DNA of 64,000 nt from Paraburkholderia caballeronis (GCF_900104845.1 NZ_FNSR01000001.1:434001-498000), one strand, 5' to 3'. Shown: positions 18,209-28,037, numbered from the stretch's first letter. Numbers and translations are program-made. Notes: a model not told the origin generated them from the sequence alone.

Positions 18209-19147
18209 TCACTTCATCTGCGGCCCCAGCACCTGCGCGAGCATGAAGTCGTCGAGGTTCTCCGCCGGCTTTCCGTACACCGTGCGCGCGACGTCGAGCC
18301 ACGCGCGCGCCGCGTGCGACAGATAGCTGTTGCGCCGCCAGCCGATCCCCATGTCCCACGTGATCGGCGGCGCGCCGACCGGCAGGCACGTGAAGCGCGC
18401 CGCGTCGAGCCGCCGGCAGTACGGCGCGGGCAAGAGCGCGATCCCGACGCCGGCCAGCACCAGCGCCGCCATGAAGTCCCAGTGGCCGCTGCGGCCGACG
18501 ATCGTCGGCGCGAATCCGGCGTCGCGGCACGCGTTCATCACGACGTCGTTCAGCGCGAGGCTCTCGCCGTAGAACACGAACGGCTCGGCCGCGAGATCCG
18601 CGAGCGGCACGTCGGCCGCGCCGTCCCAGCGCGAGCCCTTGCGCGCGACGAGCCACAGCAGTTCGCGCGAGACCGGCAGCATGTCGATCTGCGCGGGGTC
18701 CACCGGCTGCAGCACGCCGCCGAGTTCCAGTTCGCCGGAGATCAGCGCCGCCTCGATGGTGCGCGAACCCTGCTCGAACAGCTTCAGCTCGATCTTCGGA
18801 TAACGCTGCCGGAACGCGGCGATCGCCGGCGTGAACAGCGAGCCGCCCATCGGCGGAATGCCGATCGTCAACTGGCCGTGGCCGAGCGTGCCGAGGTCGT
18901 CCAGTTCGGCCTGCAACTGCGCCTGCGCGGCGAGCACGTCCTGGCCGCGCTGATAGACGATGCGGCCGGCGTCGGTCAGCACCATCTGGCGGCCGTCGCG
19001 CAGCAGCAGCGGCGAGCCGATCTCGTCTTCGAGCGCCTTCACCATCTTGCTGATCGTCGGCTGCGTGACGAACATCCGCTCGGCCGCGACGGTGAAGCTC
19101 TGCTGCCGGACCACCTCGACGAAGTAGCGAAGCGCGCGCAATTCCAC
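18209..19147 (-). CDS. LysR-family transcriptional regulator
   Basis: 312 aa from GTG 19147, which has GGGAGC upstream; an in-frame ATG at 19213 would add 22 unconserved residues. N-terminal winged helix-turn-helix (ELRALRYFVEVVRQQSFTVA, TQPTISKMVKALEDEIG) and a substrate-binding domain (LTIGIPPMGGSLFTPAIAAF). It is divergent from the cidA/lrgA-like pair, the same arrangement as CidR in firmicutes, so it probably controls that pair in response to a metabolite. An AATGA-N10-TCATT dyad (19179-19198) in the shared upstream region is a possible binding site. Confidence 0.92.
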   Translation of the reverse strand: MELRALRYFVEVVRQQSFTVAAERMFVTQPTISKMVKALEDEIGSPLLLRDGRQMVLTDAGRIVYQRGQDVLAAQAQLQAELDDLGTLGHGQLTIGIPPMGGSLFTPAIAAFRQRYPKIELKLFEQGSRTIEAALISGELELGGVLQPVDPAQIDMLPVSRELLWLVARKGSRWDGAADVPLADLAAEPFVFYGESLALNDVVMNACRDAGFAPTIVGRSGHWDFMAALVLAGVGIALLPAPYCRRLDAARFTCLPVGAPPITWDMGIGWRRNSYLSHAARAWLDVARTVYGKPAENLDDFMLAQVLGPQMK

Positions 19148-19220
19148 GATGCAGCTCCCGATTCCAGATTGGAATAAAAATGATGATTCTAAGTCATTAT
19201 ATTTATGTTGCACCGCACCC

Positions 19221-19226
19221 TATACT
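19221..19226 (+). promoter_or_regulatory. -10 element of the cidA/lrgA-like gene
   Basis: TATACT in an AT-rich island within GC-rich surroundings, about 30 bp before the start of the cidA/lrgA-like gene. A poor -35 (TTATAT, 17 bp upstream) fits a promoter that needs activation by the divergent LysR protein. Confidence 0.5.
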
Positions 19227-19257
19227 CGTTTTCATTATTCGTCAGCCAGGGTTTGCC

Positions 19258-19692
19258 ATGACTCGTTCCGCCAGTTCGTCGCCGGTGTCGCGTCCGTTGA
19301 GCGGAGTCGCGCGCGTGGGCCGCATCGCGGCGCAGTCGGCGCTGCTCGCCGGCGTGTGGCTTGCCGCCGATTTCGTCGTGCGCGCGCTCGGGCTGCCGGT
19401 TCCGGGCGGCGTCGTGGGTCTCGTCGCGCTGCTGGCGCTGCTGTTCTGCGGCGGCGTCGCGCCGCGCTGGGTGAAGGCCGGCGCGGACTGGCTGCTGTCC
19501 GACATGCTGCTGTTCTTCATCCCGGCCGCCGTTGCGGCGGTGCAGTACGGCGGGCTGTTCCGCTCGGACGGCTGGCGGCTCGCGCTCGTCGTCGCGGGCG
19601 GCACGCTGATGGTGATGGTCGCCGTCGCGGTCGCGGTCGATCTGGCCGCGCGGCTCGAACGCCATCTCGCGCTGCGCCGCGTGCGGGTCTGA
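19258..19692 (+). CDS. CidA/LrgA family holin-like protein
   Basis: 144 aa with four hydrophobic segments. The family core is VRALGLPVPGGVVGLVALLA followed by WLLSDMLLFFIPAAVAAVQYG. CidA/LrgA proteins are small membrane proteins linked to murein hydrolase export, autolysis and pyruvate/overflow metabolism. I use ATG 19258; an in-frame ATG at 19180 would overlap the promoter. It is paired with the lrgB-like gene. Confidence 0.9.
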   Translation: MTRSASSSPVSRPLSGVARVGRIAAQSALLAGVWLAADFVVRALGLPVPGGVVGLVALLALLFCGGVAPRWVKAGADWLLSDMLLFFIPAAVAAVQYGGLFRSDGWRLALVVAGGTLMVMVAVAVAVDLAARLERHLALRRVRV

Positions 19693-19744
19693 CGGTTCCG
19701 GCCGACGTCGCCGTTTCGTTTCGCCGGCTCGTTTCAAGTCGTGT

Positions 19745-19790
19745 TTCACGGCCGCGCTTCACGGCCGCGCTTCACGGCCCTATTTCACAG
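19745..19790 (+). repeat. 13-bp tandem repeats
   Basis: TTCACGGCCGCGC occurs twice exactly, then twice in degenerate form (TTCACGGCCC and TTCACAGTCCC), in the short spacer between the cidA/lrgA-like and lrgB-like genes. It may vary in copy number. Confidence 0.7.
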
Positions 19791-19817
19791 TCCCGTTCCG
19801 TCGCGGATGACGCCGTC

Positions 19818-20540
19818 ATGAGTTCGTTCTACGCCACGCTGTTCGCCGACGACGCGTCGCGCCTGATCGCCGCCGGCTGTTTCGTGCTGACCATCGCGCT
19901 GTATTTCGCGTCGAAGAAGCTGTACGCGCGCTACCGGTCGCCATGGCTCACGCCGCTCCTCGCGGTGCCGGCGGTGCTCGCGGTGCTCGTGCTCGCGCTG
20001 CATATCCCGTATCCGGTCTACTTCCAGGACACCCGCTGGCTGATGTGGCTGCTCGGGCCGGCGACCGTCGCGTTCGCGGTGCCGATTCACGAGTATCGCG
20101 ACCTGCTGAAGCGTCACTGGATCTCGCTCGCGGTCGGCGTGACGGTCGGCATCGTCGTCGCGGTCGGCGGCTCGCTCGCGCTCGCGAAACTGCTGCACCT
20201 GTCGCCGGACCTGCAACGCAGCCTGATGACCCGCTCGGTGTCGACGCCGTTCGCGCTCGCCGTGTCGGACAAGATCCACGCGCCGCGCGAGTTGACCGCG
20301 CTGTTCGTGATCGCGACCGGCGTCTGCGGGATGCTGTTCGGCGAACTGGTGCTCGCGCTCGTGCCGCTGCGCACGCGACTCGCGCGCGGCGCGCTGTTCG
20401 GCGCGGCCGCGCACGGCGTCGGCACCGCGAAGGCGCGCGAACTCGGCAGCGAGGAGGGCGTCGTCGCGAGCCTGACGATGATGATCGCGGGCGTCGTGAT
20501 GGTGCTGCTCGCGCCGGCGCTCGGCGGGTTGCCGATCTGA
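19818..20540 (+). CDS. CidB/LrgB family membrane protein
   Basis: 240 aa, about seven hydrophobic segments. Family markers: [45 protein letters not shown], and [20 protein letters not shown] near the end. It works with the CidA/LrgA partner upstream in cell-envelope and overflow-metabolite control. Same strand as the partner, 125 bp downstream. Confidence 0.93.
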   Translation: MSSFYATLFADDASRLIAAGCFVLTIALYFASKKLYARYRSPWLTPLLAVPAVLAVLVLALHIPYPVYFQDTRWLMWLLGPATVAFAVPIHEYRDLLKRHWISLAVGVTVGIVVAVGGSLALAKLLHLSPDLQRSLMTRSVSTPFALAVSDKIHAPRELTALFVIATGVCGMLFGELVLALVPLRTRLARGALFGAAAHGVGTAKARELGSEEGVVASLTMMIAGVVMVLLAPALGGLPI

Positions 20541-20777
20541 AAACCGCGGTTCGCGCGGCGCGCCCGCGGTTGCCGGCGCGGCGCGCTCATGCCGGGGGTG
20601 GACGATCGAACCCGGCTGGAACTTCAGGGTCTTGCGCGGTCGCGACGGCAGACTGAAGCCAGCGCCGCTTATCGCTCACCGCGACATCCGGCGAACCCTT
20701 CCACGCATTCCCCGCCGCGTCATCAATCACGCCTCGAAACCCCGCCAAGCGCCGCACCGCGCGTTATCCCGATTTGC

Positions 20778-20783
20778 TACAAT
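20778..20783 (+). promoter_or_regulatory. Extended -10 promoter of the ahcY leader
   Basis: TGCTACAAT: a TACAAT -10 hexamer with the extended -10 TG dinucleotide. It lies 13 bp before the riboswitch, which places the transcript start at the beginning of the aptamer. The -35 region is weak. Confidence 0.65.
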
Positions 20784-20793
20784 CACGCCTCGT

Positions 20794-20914
20794 CTCCGAG
20801 GAGCGTTGCGACAGGCCATCAGCGCCTGCCAGGCTCGGGACGATCAATCCGGTACTCGCGCGTCACGGGAAGCAACCGCGCCGCGAGCCACCGCATCGAA
20901 ACGGCGCTCACGTC
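20794..20914 (+). ncRNA. S-adenosylhomocysteine (SAH) riboswitch
   Basis: The leader of ahcY carries the conserved SAH aptamer features: CCGAGGAGCGTTGCGAC, then GCCAGGCTCGG closing the first stem (CCGAG/CTCGG), a variable arm, and AACGGCGCTCACG whose CGCTC pairs with the GAGCG near the 5' end to form the pseudoknot. SAH riboswitches turn on SAH recycling genes when the product inhibitor of methyltransferases accumulates. The AGAAAGGAGGG ribosome site follows about 20 bases later, consistent with control of translation initiation. Confidence 0.93.
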
Positions 20915-20946
20915 TATTTCTAGTCACTTTTAGAAAGGAGGGCGTG

Positions 20947-22368
20947 ATGAACGCCGCAGTCCAGGATTCCAACGTTGCCAACGATTTCGTCGTCGCCGAT
21001 CTGGCGCTTGCCGGCTGGGGCCGCAAGGAACTCGACATCGCCGAAACCGAAATGCCCGGTCTCGTGCAGATCCGCGAGGAATACAAGGCGCAGCAGCCGC
21101 TGAAAGGCGCGCGCATCGCCGGCTCGCTGCACATGACGATTCAGACCGGCGTGCTGATCGAGACGCTGAAGGCGCTCGGCGCGGACGTCCGCTGGGCGTC
21201 GTGCAACATCTTCTCGACCCAGGACCACGCCGCCGCCGCGATCGCGCAGGGCGGCACGCCGGTGTTCGCGTTCAAGGGCGAATCGCTCGACGAATACTGG
21301 GAATACACGCACCGCATCTTCGAATGGCCGAACGGCGAATTCGCGAACATGATCCTCGACGACGGCGGCGACGCAACGCTGCTGCTGATCCTCGGCTCGA
21401 AGGCGGAGAAGGACCGCTCGGTGATCGCGAAGCCGACGAACGAGGAAGAAGTCGCGCTGTACAAGGCGATCGCGAAGCACCTCGACGTCGATGCGACGTG
21501 GTACTCGACGCGCCTCGCGCAGATCCAGGGCGTCACCGAGGAAACGACGACCGGCGTGCACCGCCTGTACCAGATGGAGAAGGAAGGCCGTCTGCCGTTC
21601 CCGGCGATCAACGTGAACGACTCGGTCACGAAGTCGAAGTTCGACAACCTGTACGGCTGCCGCGAGTCGCTCGTCGACGGCATCAAGCGCGCGACCGACG
21701 TGATGATCGCGGGCAAGATCGCGGTCGTCGCGGGTTACGGCGACGTGGGCAAGGGCTGCGCGCAGTCGCTGCGCGGCCTCGGCGCGACCGTGTGGGTCAC
21801 TGAAATCGATCCGATCTGCGCGCTGCAGGCGGCGATGGAAGGCTACCGCGTCGTCACGATGGAATACGCGGCCGACAAGGCCGACATCTTCGTCACGGCG
21901 ACCGGCAACTACCACGTGATCGGCCATGACCACATGAAGGCGATGCGCCACAACGCGATCGTCTGCAACATCGGCCACTTCGACTCGGAAATCGATGTCG
22001 CGTCGACCCGCCAGTACCAGTGGGACAACATCAAGCCGCAGGTCGACCACATCATCTTCCCGGACGGCAAGCGCGTGATCCTGCTGGCCGAAGGCCGCCT
22101 CGTGAACCTCGGCTGCGCGACCGGCCACCCGTCGTTCGTGATGTCGAACTCGTTCACGAACCAGACGCTCGCGCAGATCGAACTGTTCACGCGCGGCGAC
22201 CAGTACGAGAGCAAGGTGTACGTGCTGCCGAAGCATCTGGACGAGAAGGTCGCGCGCCTGCACCTCGCGCGCATCGGCGCGAACCTGACCGTGCTGTCGG
22301 ACGACCAGGCCGGCTACATCGGCGTGGACAAGAACGGCCCGTTCAAGCCGAACCACTACCGCTACTAA
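20947..22368 (+). CDS. ahcY: Adenosylhomocysteinase (SAH hydrolase)
   Basis: 473 aa. Splits SAH into adenosine and homocysteine, using tightly bound NAD. NAD site [18 protein letters not shown]; substrate segments [14 protein letters not shown] and [11 protein letters not shown]-terminal KPNHYRY is the family's invariant tail. Preceded by a strong AGGAGGG site and the SAH riboswitch, and followed by metF, so SAH removal and methionine regeneration are grouped. Confidence 0.99.
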   Translation: MNAAVQDSNVANDFVVADLALAGWGRKELDIAETEMPGLVQIREEYKAQQPLKGARIAGSLHMTIQTGVLIETLKALGADVRWASCNIFSTQDHAAAAIAQGGTPVFAFKGESLDEYWEYTHRIFEWPNGEFANMILDDGGDATLLLILGSKAEKDRSVIAKPTNEEEVALYKAIAKHLDVDATWYSTRLAQIQGVTEETTTGVHRLYQMEKEGRLPFPAINVNDSVTKSKFDNLYGCRESLVDGIKRATDVMIAGKIAVVAGYGDVGKGCAQSLRGLGATVWVTEIDPICALQAAMEGYRVVTMEYAADKADIFVTATGNYHVIGHDHMKAMRHNAIVCNIGHFDSEIDVASTRQYQWDNIKPQVDHIIFPDGKRVILLAEGRLVNLGCATGHPSFVMSNSFTNQTLAQIELFTRGDQYESKVYVLPKHLDEKVARLHLARIGANLTVLSDDQAGYIGVDKNGPFKPNHYRY

Positions 22369-22443
22369 GCGGACCGCGCGGCGCGCCGCATGCAGTTCGT
22401 GCAGGCGGCGCGCCGCGCGCCGGTTCGCGAAGCGCCGCGCCGC

Positions 22444-22465
22444 CGCTACGGCGGTTGCCGTAGCG
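22444..22465. other. Hairpin between ahcY and the next gene
   Basis: CGCTACGG and CCGTAGCG form a perfect 8-bp stem with a CGGTTG loop, about 75 bp after the ahcY stop and 50 bp before the next start. There is no T-run, so it is more likely an mRNA-stabilising or attenuating hairpin than a terminator. Confidence 0.5.
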
Positions 22466-22517
22466 CGGGCTTCGGCGGCGCAACCTCGTTACGCAATCCA
22501 ACCACAAGGAGCTTCCG

Positions 22518-22871
22518 ATGACCGTGCTGCTGACCTGGCTCATCAACGCGCTCGCCCTGCTGATCATCACGTGGCTCGTGCCGTCCATCCACATCCGCAG
22601 CTTCGGCACCGCGCTGATCGTGGCGATCGTGCTCGGCCTCATCAACGCGGTGCTGCGCCCGGTGCTGATCCTGCTGACGCTGCCGGTGACGATCCTGACG
22701 CTTGGCCTCTTCATCCTCGTCGTGAACGCGCTGTGTTTCTGGCTCGCCGCGTCGCTGCTGAAGGGCTTCGAGGTGTCCGGGTTCTGGTCGGCGTTCTTCG
22801 GCTCGATCCTGTACAGCATCGTGTCGTGGCTGCTGTCGGCGCTGATCTTCGGTCATCGCAACCTGGTCTGA
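22518..22871 (+). CDS. Small four-helix membrane protein, phage-holin superfamily IV type
   Basis: 117 aa, almost wholly hydrophobic with four membrane segments (TWLINALALLIITWLVPSI, ALIVAIVLGLINAVLRPVL, VTILTLGLFILVVNALCFW, SILYSIVSWLLSALIF). The pattern matches the Phage_holin_4_2 domain family, widespread housekeeping membrane proteins whose function is not known despite the name. Its place between ahcY and metF is common in Burkholderia. AAGGAG precedes the start. Confidence 0.88.
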   Translation: MTVLLTWLINALALLIITWLVPSIHIRSFGTALIVAIVLGLINAVLRPVLILLTLPVTILTLGLFILVVNALCFWLAASLLKGFEVSGFWSAFFGSILYSIVSWLLSALIFGHRNLV

Positions 22872-22887
22872 CGGCGGCATCTGCATC

Positions 22888-23718
22888 ATGAAACCGATCG
22901 AACTTTCATTCGAATTCTTTCCGCCCAAGACGCAGGACGGCATGGACAAGCTGCGCGCGACGCGTGCGCAGCTCGCGTTGCTGAAGCCGAAGTTCGTCTC
23001 GGTGACGTTCGGCGCGGGCGGTTCGACGCAGCAGGGCACGCTCGACACGGTGCTCGACATCGCGAAGGAAGGCGTCGAAGCGGCGCCGCATCTGTCGTGC
23101 ATCGGCTCGTCGAAGGAGAGCCTGCGCGCGATCCTCGCGCGCTACCGCTCGCACGGCATCCGCCACATCGTCGCGCTGCGCGGCGACCTGCCGTCCGGCA
23201 TGGGCGAGGTCGGCGAACTGCGCTACGCGTCCGAACTCGTCGCGTTCATCCGCGAGGAAACCGGCGACGCGTTCCACATCGAAGTGGCCGCGTATCCGGA
23301 ATACCATCCGCAGGCGCGCTCGCCGCGCCACGACCTCGAAGCGTTCGCGCGCAAGGTGAAGGCCGGCGCGGATTCGGCGATCACGCAGTATTTCTTCAAC
23401 GCGGACGCGTATTTCCGCTTCGTCGACGACGCGCGCAAGCTCGGCGTCGACGTGCCGATCGTGCCGGGCATCATGCCGATCACGAACTACTCGCAGCTGA
23501 TGCGCTTTTCGGAGATGTGCGGCGCGGAAGTGCCGCGCTGGATCGCGAAGCGGCTGGAGAGCTACGGCGACGACCGCGAGTCGATCCGCGCGTTCGGCGT
23601 CGACGTCGTGGCGGACCTGTGCCGCCGGCTGGCGGACGCCGACGCGCCGGGGCTGCACTTCTACACGCTGAACAATGCGGCCGCGACGGCTGCGATCTGC
23701 GAACGCATCGGCGGTTGA
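22888..23718 (+). CDS. metF: 5,10-methylenetetrahydrofolate reductase
   Basis: 276 aa, TIM-barrel flavoprotein. Markers: IELSFEFFPPKT at the N-terminus (catalytic Glu within EFFPPK), VSVTFGAGGST, LRGDLPSG and EVAAYPEYHPQA, then TQYFFNADAYFRF and PGIMPITNY. It makes 5-methyl-THF for methionine synthesis, completing the methyl cycle with ahcY upstream. A strong hairpin terminator follows. Confidence 0.97.
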   Translation: MKPIELSFEFFPPKTQDGMDKLRATRAQLALLKPKFVSVTFGAGGSTQQGTLDTVLDIAKEGVEAAPHLSCIGSSKESLRAILARYRSHGIRHIVALRGDLPSGMGEVGELRYASELVAFIREETGDAFHIEVAAYPEYHPQARSPRHDLEAFARKVKAGADSAITQYFFNADAYFRFVDDARKLGVDVPIVPGIMPITNYSQLMRFSEMCGAEVPRWIAKRLESYGDDRESIRAFGVDVVADLCRRLADADAPGLHFYTLNNAAATAAICERIGG

Positions 23719-23771
23719 TGCGGTTGCGCCACCGTCGCCGGCGAGGCGGCGGGTGTTCCAGCGGTCCTCGA

Positions 23772-23825
23772 CGGTCCGCTTTCGTTCCGATGCAAAGAGG
23801 TAGGGAGCGGAAGCGGACCGTTTTT
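23772..23825 (+). terminator. Rho-independent terminator after metF
   Basis: A 17-bp near-perfect inverted repeat (CGGTCCGCTTTCGTTCC / GGAGCGGAAGCGGACCG, 15 of 17 paired) with a 15-nt loop, followed directly by TTTTT. Confidence 0.88.
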
Positions 23826-23978
23826 CGTTTGCTGCTTTCCTTCGGTTTTCAGGCGGTTTTCCGCGTTCCCGCGCCGCTTTCGCTCCTTTCGCGCCCGCCC
23901 CGATCGCTTTGCCGCGCCCGCATGCGCGTCTCGCGCGTCACACGGCTTTCACGCGATCCATGACCCCGTCAGCCACAT

Positions 23979-24005
23979 TCAAGTTTTGGCCGGACTACCC
24001 GATAA
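23979..24005 (+). promoter_or_regulatory. FliA (sigma-28) promoter for the chemoreceptor gene
   Basis: TCAAGTTT and CCCGATAA with exactly 11 bases between them, about 90 bp before the chemoreceptor start. It matches the TAAAGTTT-N11-GCCGATAA consensus at most positions, with the same geometry as the site before fliS. Confidence 0.85.
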
Positions 24006-24095
24006 ACGTTGCATGCGCACGCTGTCAACGCAACGGGTCCGATCGGACCGGGGCGAGCGGCGAATGAGGCAATACACGTCGGAGAAAGCGTCGAA

Positions 24096-25883
24096 ATGAG
24101 CAGGATGAGTCTGAACCGGAAACTATGGCTGGCGCTTGCGCTCGTGTGGCTCGGCGTGATCGGCGTCGGCGTGCTCGGCGCGGTCGAGGCGCGCAATACG
24201 ATGCTCGCGGAGCGCAAGGCGGGCGTCGTGAACCTCGTCGAGTCGGCGCAGGGCATCGTGAAGAGTTATTACGCGCTGTCGCAGGCCGGCAGGATGAGCG
24301 TCGAGGACGCGAAGCGCGAGGCGCTCGCGCGGCTCGCGTCGATGCGCTACGGCGGCAACGGCTACGTGTTCGTGGAAGACTCGCGGCCGGTCGTGCTGAT
24401 GCACCCGACGCTGCCGCAGATGGTCGGCAACGATTCGGCGCAGACGTTCCGCGATCCGGACGGCAAGCTGCTCTACGTCGCGATTGCCGACGCCACGAAG
24501 GCGAACGGCCACGGCTTCGTCGAATACCGGTCGCGCGTGCCGAACAGCCAGGAAACCGCGGTGCCGAAGATCAGCTACGTATCGCGCTTCGAGCCGTGGG
24601 ACTGGAACATCGCGAGCGGCGTGTTCGTCCGCGACATCGACACGACGTATCACGACACGCTGTTGAGCCACCTGCTGATCGTGCTGGTGATCGGCGGCGC
24701 GATCTCGCTCGCGATGGGGCTCATCATCCGCAACGTGCGCCGCACGCTCGGCGGCGAACCGGGCGAGGCGGCGAGCGTCGCGGCGGGCATCGCGAACGGC
24801 GACCTGACGCTGGTCGTGCCGGTGCGCGCGAACGACTCCACGAGCATGATGGCCGCGATGGCGTCGATGCAGGCGCGGCTGCAACGCGCGATCGGCGAGA
24901 TCCGCCAGGCGGCCGGGTCGATCGCGACCGCGACGCGCGAGATCGCGTCCGGCAACTCGGACCTGTCGCAGCGCACCGAACAGCAGGCCGCATCGCTGGA
25001 GGAAACGGCCGCCAGCATGGAACAGCTGACCGCGACGGTGAAGCAGAACGCGGACAACGCGCGGCAGGCGAGCGGCCTCGCGGCGAACGCGTCCGGGATC
25101 GCCGCGAAGGGCAGCGACGTGGTGAGCCGCGTCGTCGACACGATGGGGCAGATCAACGAAAGCTCGCAGCAGATCTCGGACATCGTGAACATGATCGAAG
25201 GGATCGCGTTCCAGACCAACATCCTCGCGCTGAATGCGGCGGTCGAGGCGGCGCGCGCGGGCGAGCAGGGCCGCGGTTTCGCGGTGGTCGCGGGCGAGGT
25301 GCGCAGCCTCGCGCAGCGCTCGGCGTCGGCGGCGCGCGAGATCAAGCAGTTGATCGACGCATCGGTCGAGCGGGTCGGCAACGGCACGACGCTCGTGTCG
25401 CAGGCGGGCACGACGATGGCCGAGATCGTGCAGGCGATCAACCGCGTGACCGACATCATGGGCGAGATCGCGGCGGCGTCGGCGGAGCAGAGCGACGGCA
25501 TCACGCAGGTCGGCCGCGCGGTCACGCAGATGGACGAGGTCACGCAGCAGAACGCGGCGCTCGTCGAGCAGGCGACGGCGGCGGCGGCCTCGCTGCAGGG
25601 GCAGGCCGCGCGGCTGCATGAGGCGGTCGGCGCGTTCCGCGTGAACGCGGGCGACGAATTGCGCGCGGCCGCGCCGCGTGTTGGCGGGCCGGTCACGCCG
25701 GGCGTGGCGAAGCCGGTTGCGGAGCTTAACGCGCCGGCCGCAGCGACGGCCGTCGCTGCGAAACCGGTGGTGCGGCCGGCGCCGAAGGCGCGGCTGCTGA
25801 AACCGTCGGCGAAAACCACGGCGAAGGCATCGACGCCCGCCGTCCCGGCGACCGCGCCGGACGACGACTGGACGACGTTCTAG
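24096..25883 (+). CDS. Methyl-accepting chemotaxis protein with single Cache domain
   Basis: 595 aa. TM1 at about 9-29, periplasmic single-Cache (sCache_2-like) sensor at about 35-185 ([34 protein letters not shown]), TM2 at about 188-210, HAMP, then the kinase-control hairpin [20 protein letters not shown]. An Ala/Pro/Lys linker leads to the last five residues DWTTF, which fit the xWxxF CheR/CheB tethering pentapeptide (NWETF in E. coli). Start ATG 24096 has GGAGAAAG upstream. The sigma-28 promoter links it to late flagellar expression. Ligand unknown; sCache_2 receptors often sense small organic acids. Confidence 0.95.
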   Translation: MSRMSLNRKLWLALALVWLGVIGVGVLGAVEARNTMLAERKAGVVNLVESAQGIVKSYYALSQAGRMSVEDAKREALARLASMRYGGNGYVFVEDSRPVVLMHPTLPQMVGNDSAQTFRDPDGKLLYVAIADATKANGHGFVEYRSRVPNSQETAVPKISYVSRFEPWDWNIASGVFVRDIDTTYHDTLLSHLLIVLVIGGAISLAMGLIIRNVRRTLGGEPGEAASVAAGIANGDLTLVVPVRANDSTSMMAAMASMQARLQRAIGEIRQAAGSIATATREIASGNSDLSQRTEQQAASLEETAASMEQLTATVKQNADNARQASGLAANASGIAAKGSDVVSRVVDTMGQINESSQQISDIVNMIEGIAFQTNILALNAAVEAARAGEQGRGFAVVAGEVRSLAQRSASAAREIKQLIDASVERVGNGTTLVSQAGTTMAEIVQAINRVTDIMGEIAAASAEQSDGITQVGRAVTQMDEVTQQNAALVEQATAAAASLQGQAARLHEAVGAFRVNAGDELRAAAPRVGGPVTPGVAKPVAELNAPAAATAVAAKPVVRPAPKARLLKPSAKTTAKASTPAVPATAPDDDWTTF

Positions 25884-26121
25884 TTTCGGTTTCGGCCGCA
25901 TGGCGGCTTCGACCGTACGGCGCGCGGGCATGGGTAGTTGGCTGGCGCGCCCGCCGCCTCTTTCCGCGCAGGCGGAGTTTCGTCGAACGAAGCGTCATGC
26001 GATGCGATCGCGTATCGGGGCGACGCGCTTCGGCGACACACACACACACCGATCCGGCGCAAGCCCCCTCGTTCGCATCGGCCCGTCCGCATCGACACGC
26101 GGAAACAACGCGACGCGAAGC

Positions 26122-26160
26122 CGCGTATCGGGTATCGCGGATCGCGTATCGCGTATCGGG
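26122..26160. repeat. Imperfect 8-bp tandem repeats
   Basis: Five consecutive variants of GCGTATCG (GCGTATCG, GGTATCGC, GGATCGCG and so on). It is too short and irregular for a CRISPR; slippage is the likely origin. Confidence 0.65.
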
Positions 26161-26330
26161 AACAAACCCCCACGAGTCCCGCTGTTGACCCAACGGGCAT
26201 GATCCTTCAGCACTCGCGAGCGGTTTCACACCGCCGTCATCGGGTCTCGCTCGCCGTTTGCGCCCAACACCCGCGCCGCCCGCGCTGTCAACCCGCCGTC
26301 CGGTATCGGGCTACGCGCTTTTTTGCTCGC

Positions 26331-26360
26331 TTGTGACTGCCGCGCAAGCTCAAGTAATAT
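26331..26360 (+). promoter_or_regulatory. Sigma-70 promoter of dppA
   Basis: TTGTGA and TAATAT with an 18-bp spacer, about 40 bp before the dppA start; GGAGGAAAC lies between them and the ATG. This is the only good promoter-like match in the gap. Confidence 0.6.
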
Positions 26361-26402
26361 GCCGCCTACGCTGGCCCCGGCCGGCGCTGAACTGGAGGAA
26401 AC

Positions 26403-28037
26403 ATGAAAGAAAACAATCTGTTGCGAGTCATGCGCTTGACCTCGGTCGCCGCGCTCGCAGCGGCGTCGATTGCAGGCTCCCCGCTCGCGCGCGCAGCCGG
26501 CGGCATTCCGGACAAGACGCTCGTCTATTGTTCCGAAGGCAGCCCGGCCGGCTTCGACCCGGCGTTGTACACGACCGGCGTCGACTTCACCGCGAACACG
26601 TTCACGGTCTACAACCGCCTCGTCGAATTCGAGCGCGGCAGCACGAAGATCGAACCGGGTCTCGCGCAGTCGTGGGATGTTTCTTCCGATGGCAAGGTGT
26701 ACACGTTCCATCTGCGTCACGGCGTGAAGTTCCAGACGACCGCGTATTTCAAGCCGAGCCGCGAATTCAGCGCGGACGACGTGCTGTTCACGTTCAACCG
26801 GATGCTCGATCCGAACCAGCCGTTCCGCAAGGCGTATCCGGTGCAATTTCCGTACTTCACCGACATGGGCCTCGACAAGCTGATCGCGAAGATCGAAAAG
26901 GTCGATCCGTACACGGTGCGCTTCACGCTGAACGAGCCGAACGCGCCGTTCATCGCGAACATGGCGATGGAGTTCGCGTCGATCCAGTCCGCTGAATACG
27001 CGGACCAGTTGCTGAAGGCAGGCAAGGCCGCCGACATCAACCAGTTCCCGGTCGGCACTGGCCCGTTCATCTTCAAGAGCTACACGAAGGACGCGACGAT
27101 CCGCTTCGACGGCAATCCCGATTACTGGAAGCCGGGCGCGGTGAAGGTCTCGAAGCTGATCTTCTCGATCACGCCGGATGCGAGCGTGCGCGTGCAGAAG
27201 ATCAAGCGCGACGAATGCCAGGTGATGAGCTACCCGCGCCCGGCGGACATCGAGCCGCTGAAGGCGCAGCCGACCATCGCGATGCCGTCGCAATCGGGCT
27301 TCAACCTCGGCTACCTGTCGTACAACGTGCAGCACAAGCCGCTCGACAACGTCGACGTGCGCCACGCGCTCGACATGGCGATCAACAAGAAGGCGATCAT
27401 CGATTCGGTGTACCAGGGCGCGGGCCAGCTCGCGACGAACCCGATGCCGCCGACGCAATGGTCGTTCGACAAGACGCTGACCGGCAACGCGTACGACCCG
27501 GCCAAGGCGAAGGCGCTGCTGACGAAGGCGGGCCTCGCGAACGGCTTCGAGATCACGCTGTGGGCGATGCCGGTGCAGCGTCCGTACAACCCGAACGCGC
27601 GGCTGATGGCCGAGATGATCCAGGCGGACTGGGCGAAGATCGGCGTGAAGGCGAAGATCGTCACGTACGAGTGGGGCGAATACATCAAGCGCGCGCACGC
27701 GGGCGAGGACGATACGATGCTGATCGGCTGGACGGGCGACAACGGCGATCCGGACAACTGGCTCGGCACGCTGCTCGGCTGCGAGGCGATCAACGGCAAC
27801 AACTTCAGCAAATGGTGTTATAAGCCGTTCGACGATCTGATCCAGAAAGGCCGCGTGACGGCCGATCAGGCGCAGCGCACGAAGTACTATGTGGACGCGC
27901 AGCGGATCTTCGCGCAGCAACTGCCGTTCTCGCCGATCGCGCACTCGACCGTCTATCAGCCGGTCAGCAAGAAGGTGACCGACATGCGCATCGATCCGCT
28001 CGGCTTCGCGCGCTTCGACGGCGTCGGTTTGCAATAA
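26403..28037 (+). CDS. dppA: Periplasmic dipeptide-binding protein
   Basis: 544 aa, SBP family 5. Signal peptide of about 31 residues (ends SPLARAAG). Family features: SEGSPAGFDPALYTTGVDF, FHLRHGVKFQ, FSADDVLFTFNRMLDPNQP, FPVGTGPFIFKSY and the late SPIAHSTVYQPVSKKV. It delivers di- or short peptides, possibly haem or delta-aminolevulinate as in E. coli, to DppBCDF. It is first in a dppABCDF operon; a hairpin after it may raise its level over the membrane parts. Confidence 0.96.
   Translation: MKENNLLRVMRLTSVAALAAASIAGSPLARAAGGIPDKTLVYCSEGSPAGFDPALYTTGVDFTANTFTVYNRLVEFERGSTKIEPGLAQSWDVSSDGKVYTFHLRHGVKFQTTAYFKPSREFSADDVLFTFNRMLDPNQPFRKAYPVQFPYFTDMGLDKLIAKIEKVDPYTVRFTLNEPNAPFIANMAMEFASIQSAEYADQLLKAGKAADINQFPVGTGPFIFKSYTKDATIRFDGNPDYWKPGAVKVSKLIFSITPDASVRVQKIKRDECQVMSYPRPADIEPLKAQPTIAMPSQSGFNLGYLSYNVQHKPLDNVDVRHALDMAINKKAIIDSVYQGAGQLATNPMPPTQWSFDKTLTGNAYDPAKAKALLTKAGLANGFEITLWAMPVQRPYNPNARLMAEMIQADWAKIGVKAKIVTYEWGEYIKRAHAGEDDTMLIGWTGDNGDPDNWLGTLLGCEAINGNNFSKWCYKPFDDLIQKGRVTADQAQRTKYYVDAQRIFAQQLPFSPIAHSTVYQPVSKKVTDMRIDPLGFARFDGVGLQ

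Larger units (their letters stand above)
25884..26402. other. Intergenic region before dppA with short repeats
   Basis: About 520 bp without a supported gene. It contains a (CA)7 run at 26036-26049, a cluster of imperfect GCGTATCG octamers at 26122-26160, and the dppA promoter at 26331-26360. Frames on both strands are artefacts of the repeats. Confidence 0.6.

Noticed and set aside
22518..22871. Prophage remnant suggested by the holin-family protein
   Set aside because: The family is a housekeeping membrane protein with a misleading name; no other phage gene lies nearby and the ahcY-metF context is normal.
26122..26160. Possible CRISPR-like repeats
   Set aside because: Units are 8 bp, irregular and contiguous, with no spacers and no cas genes nearby.
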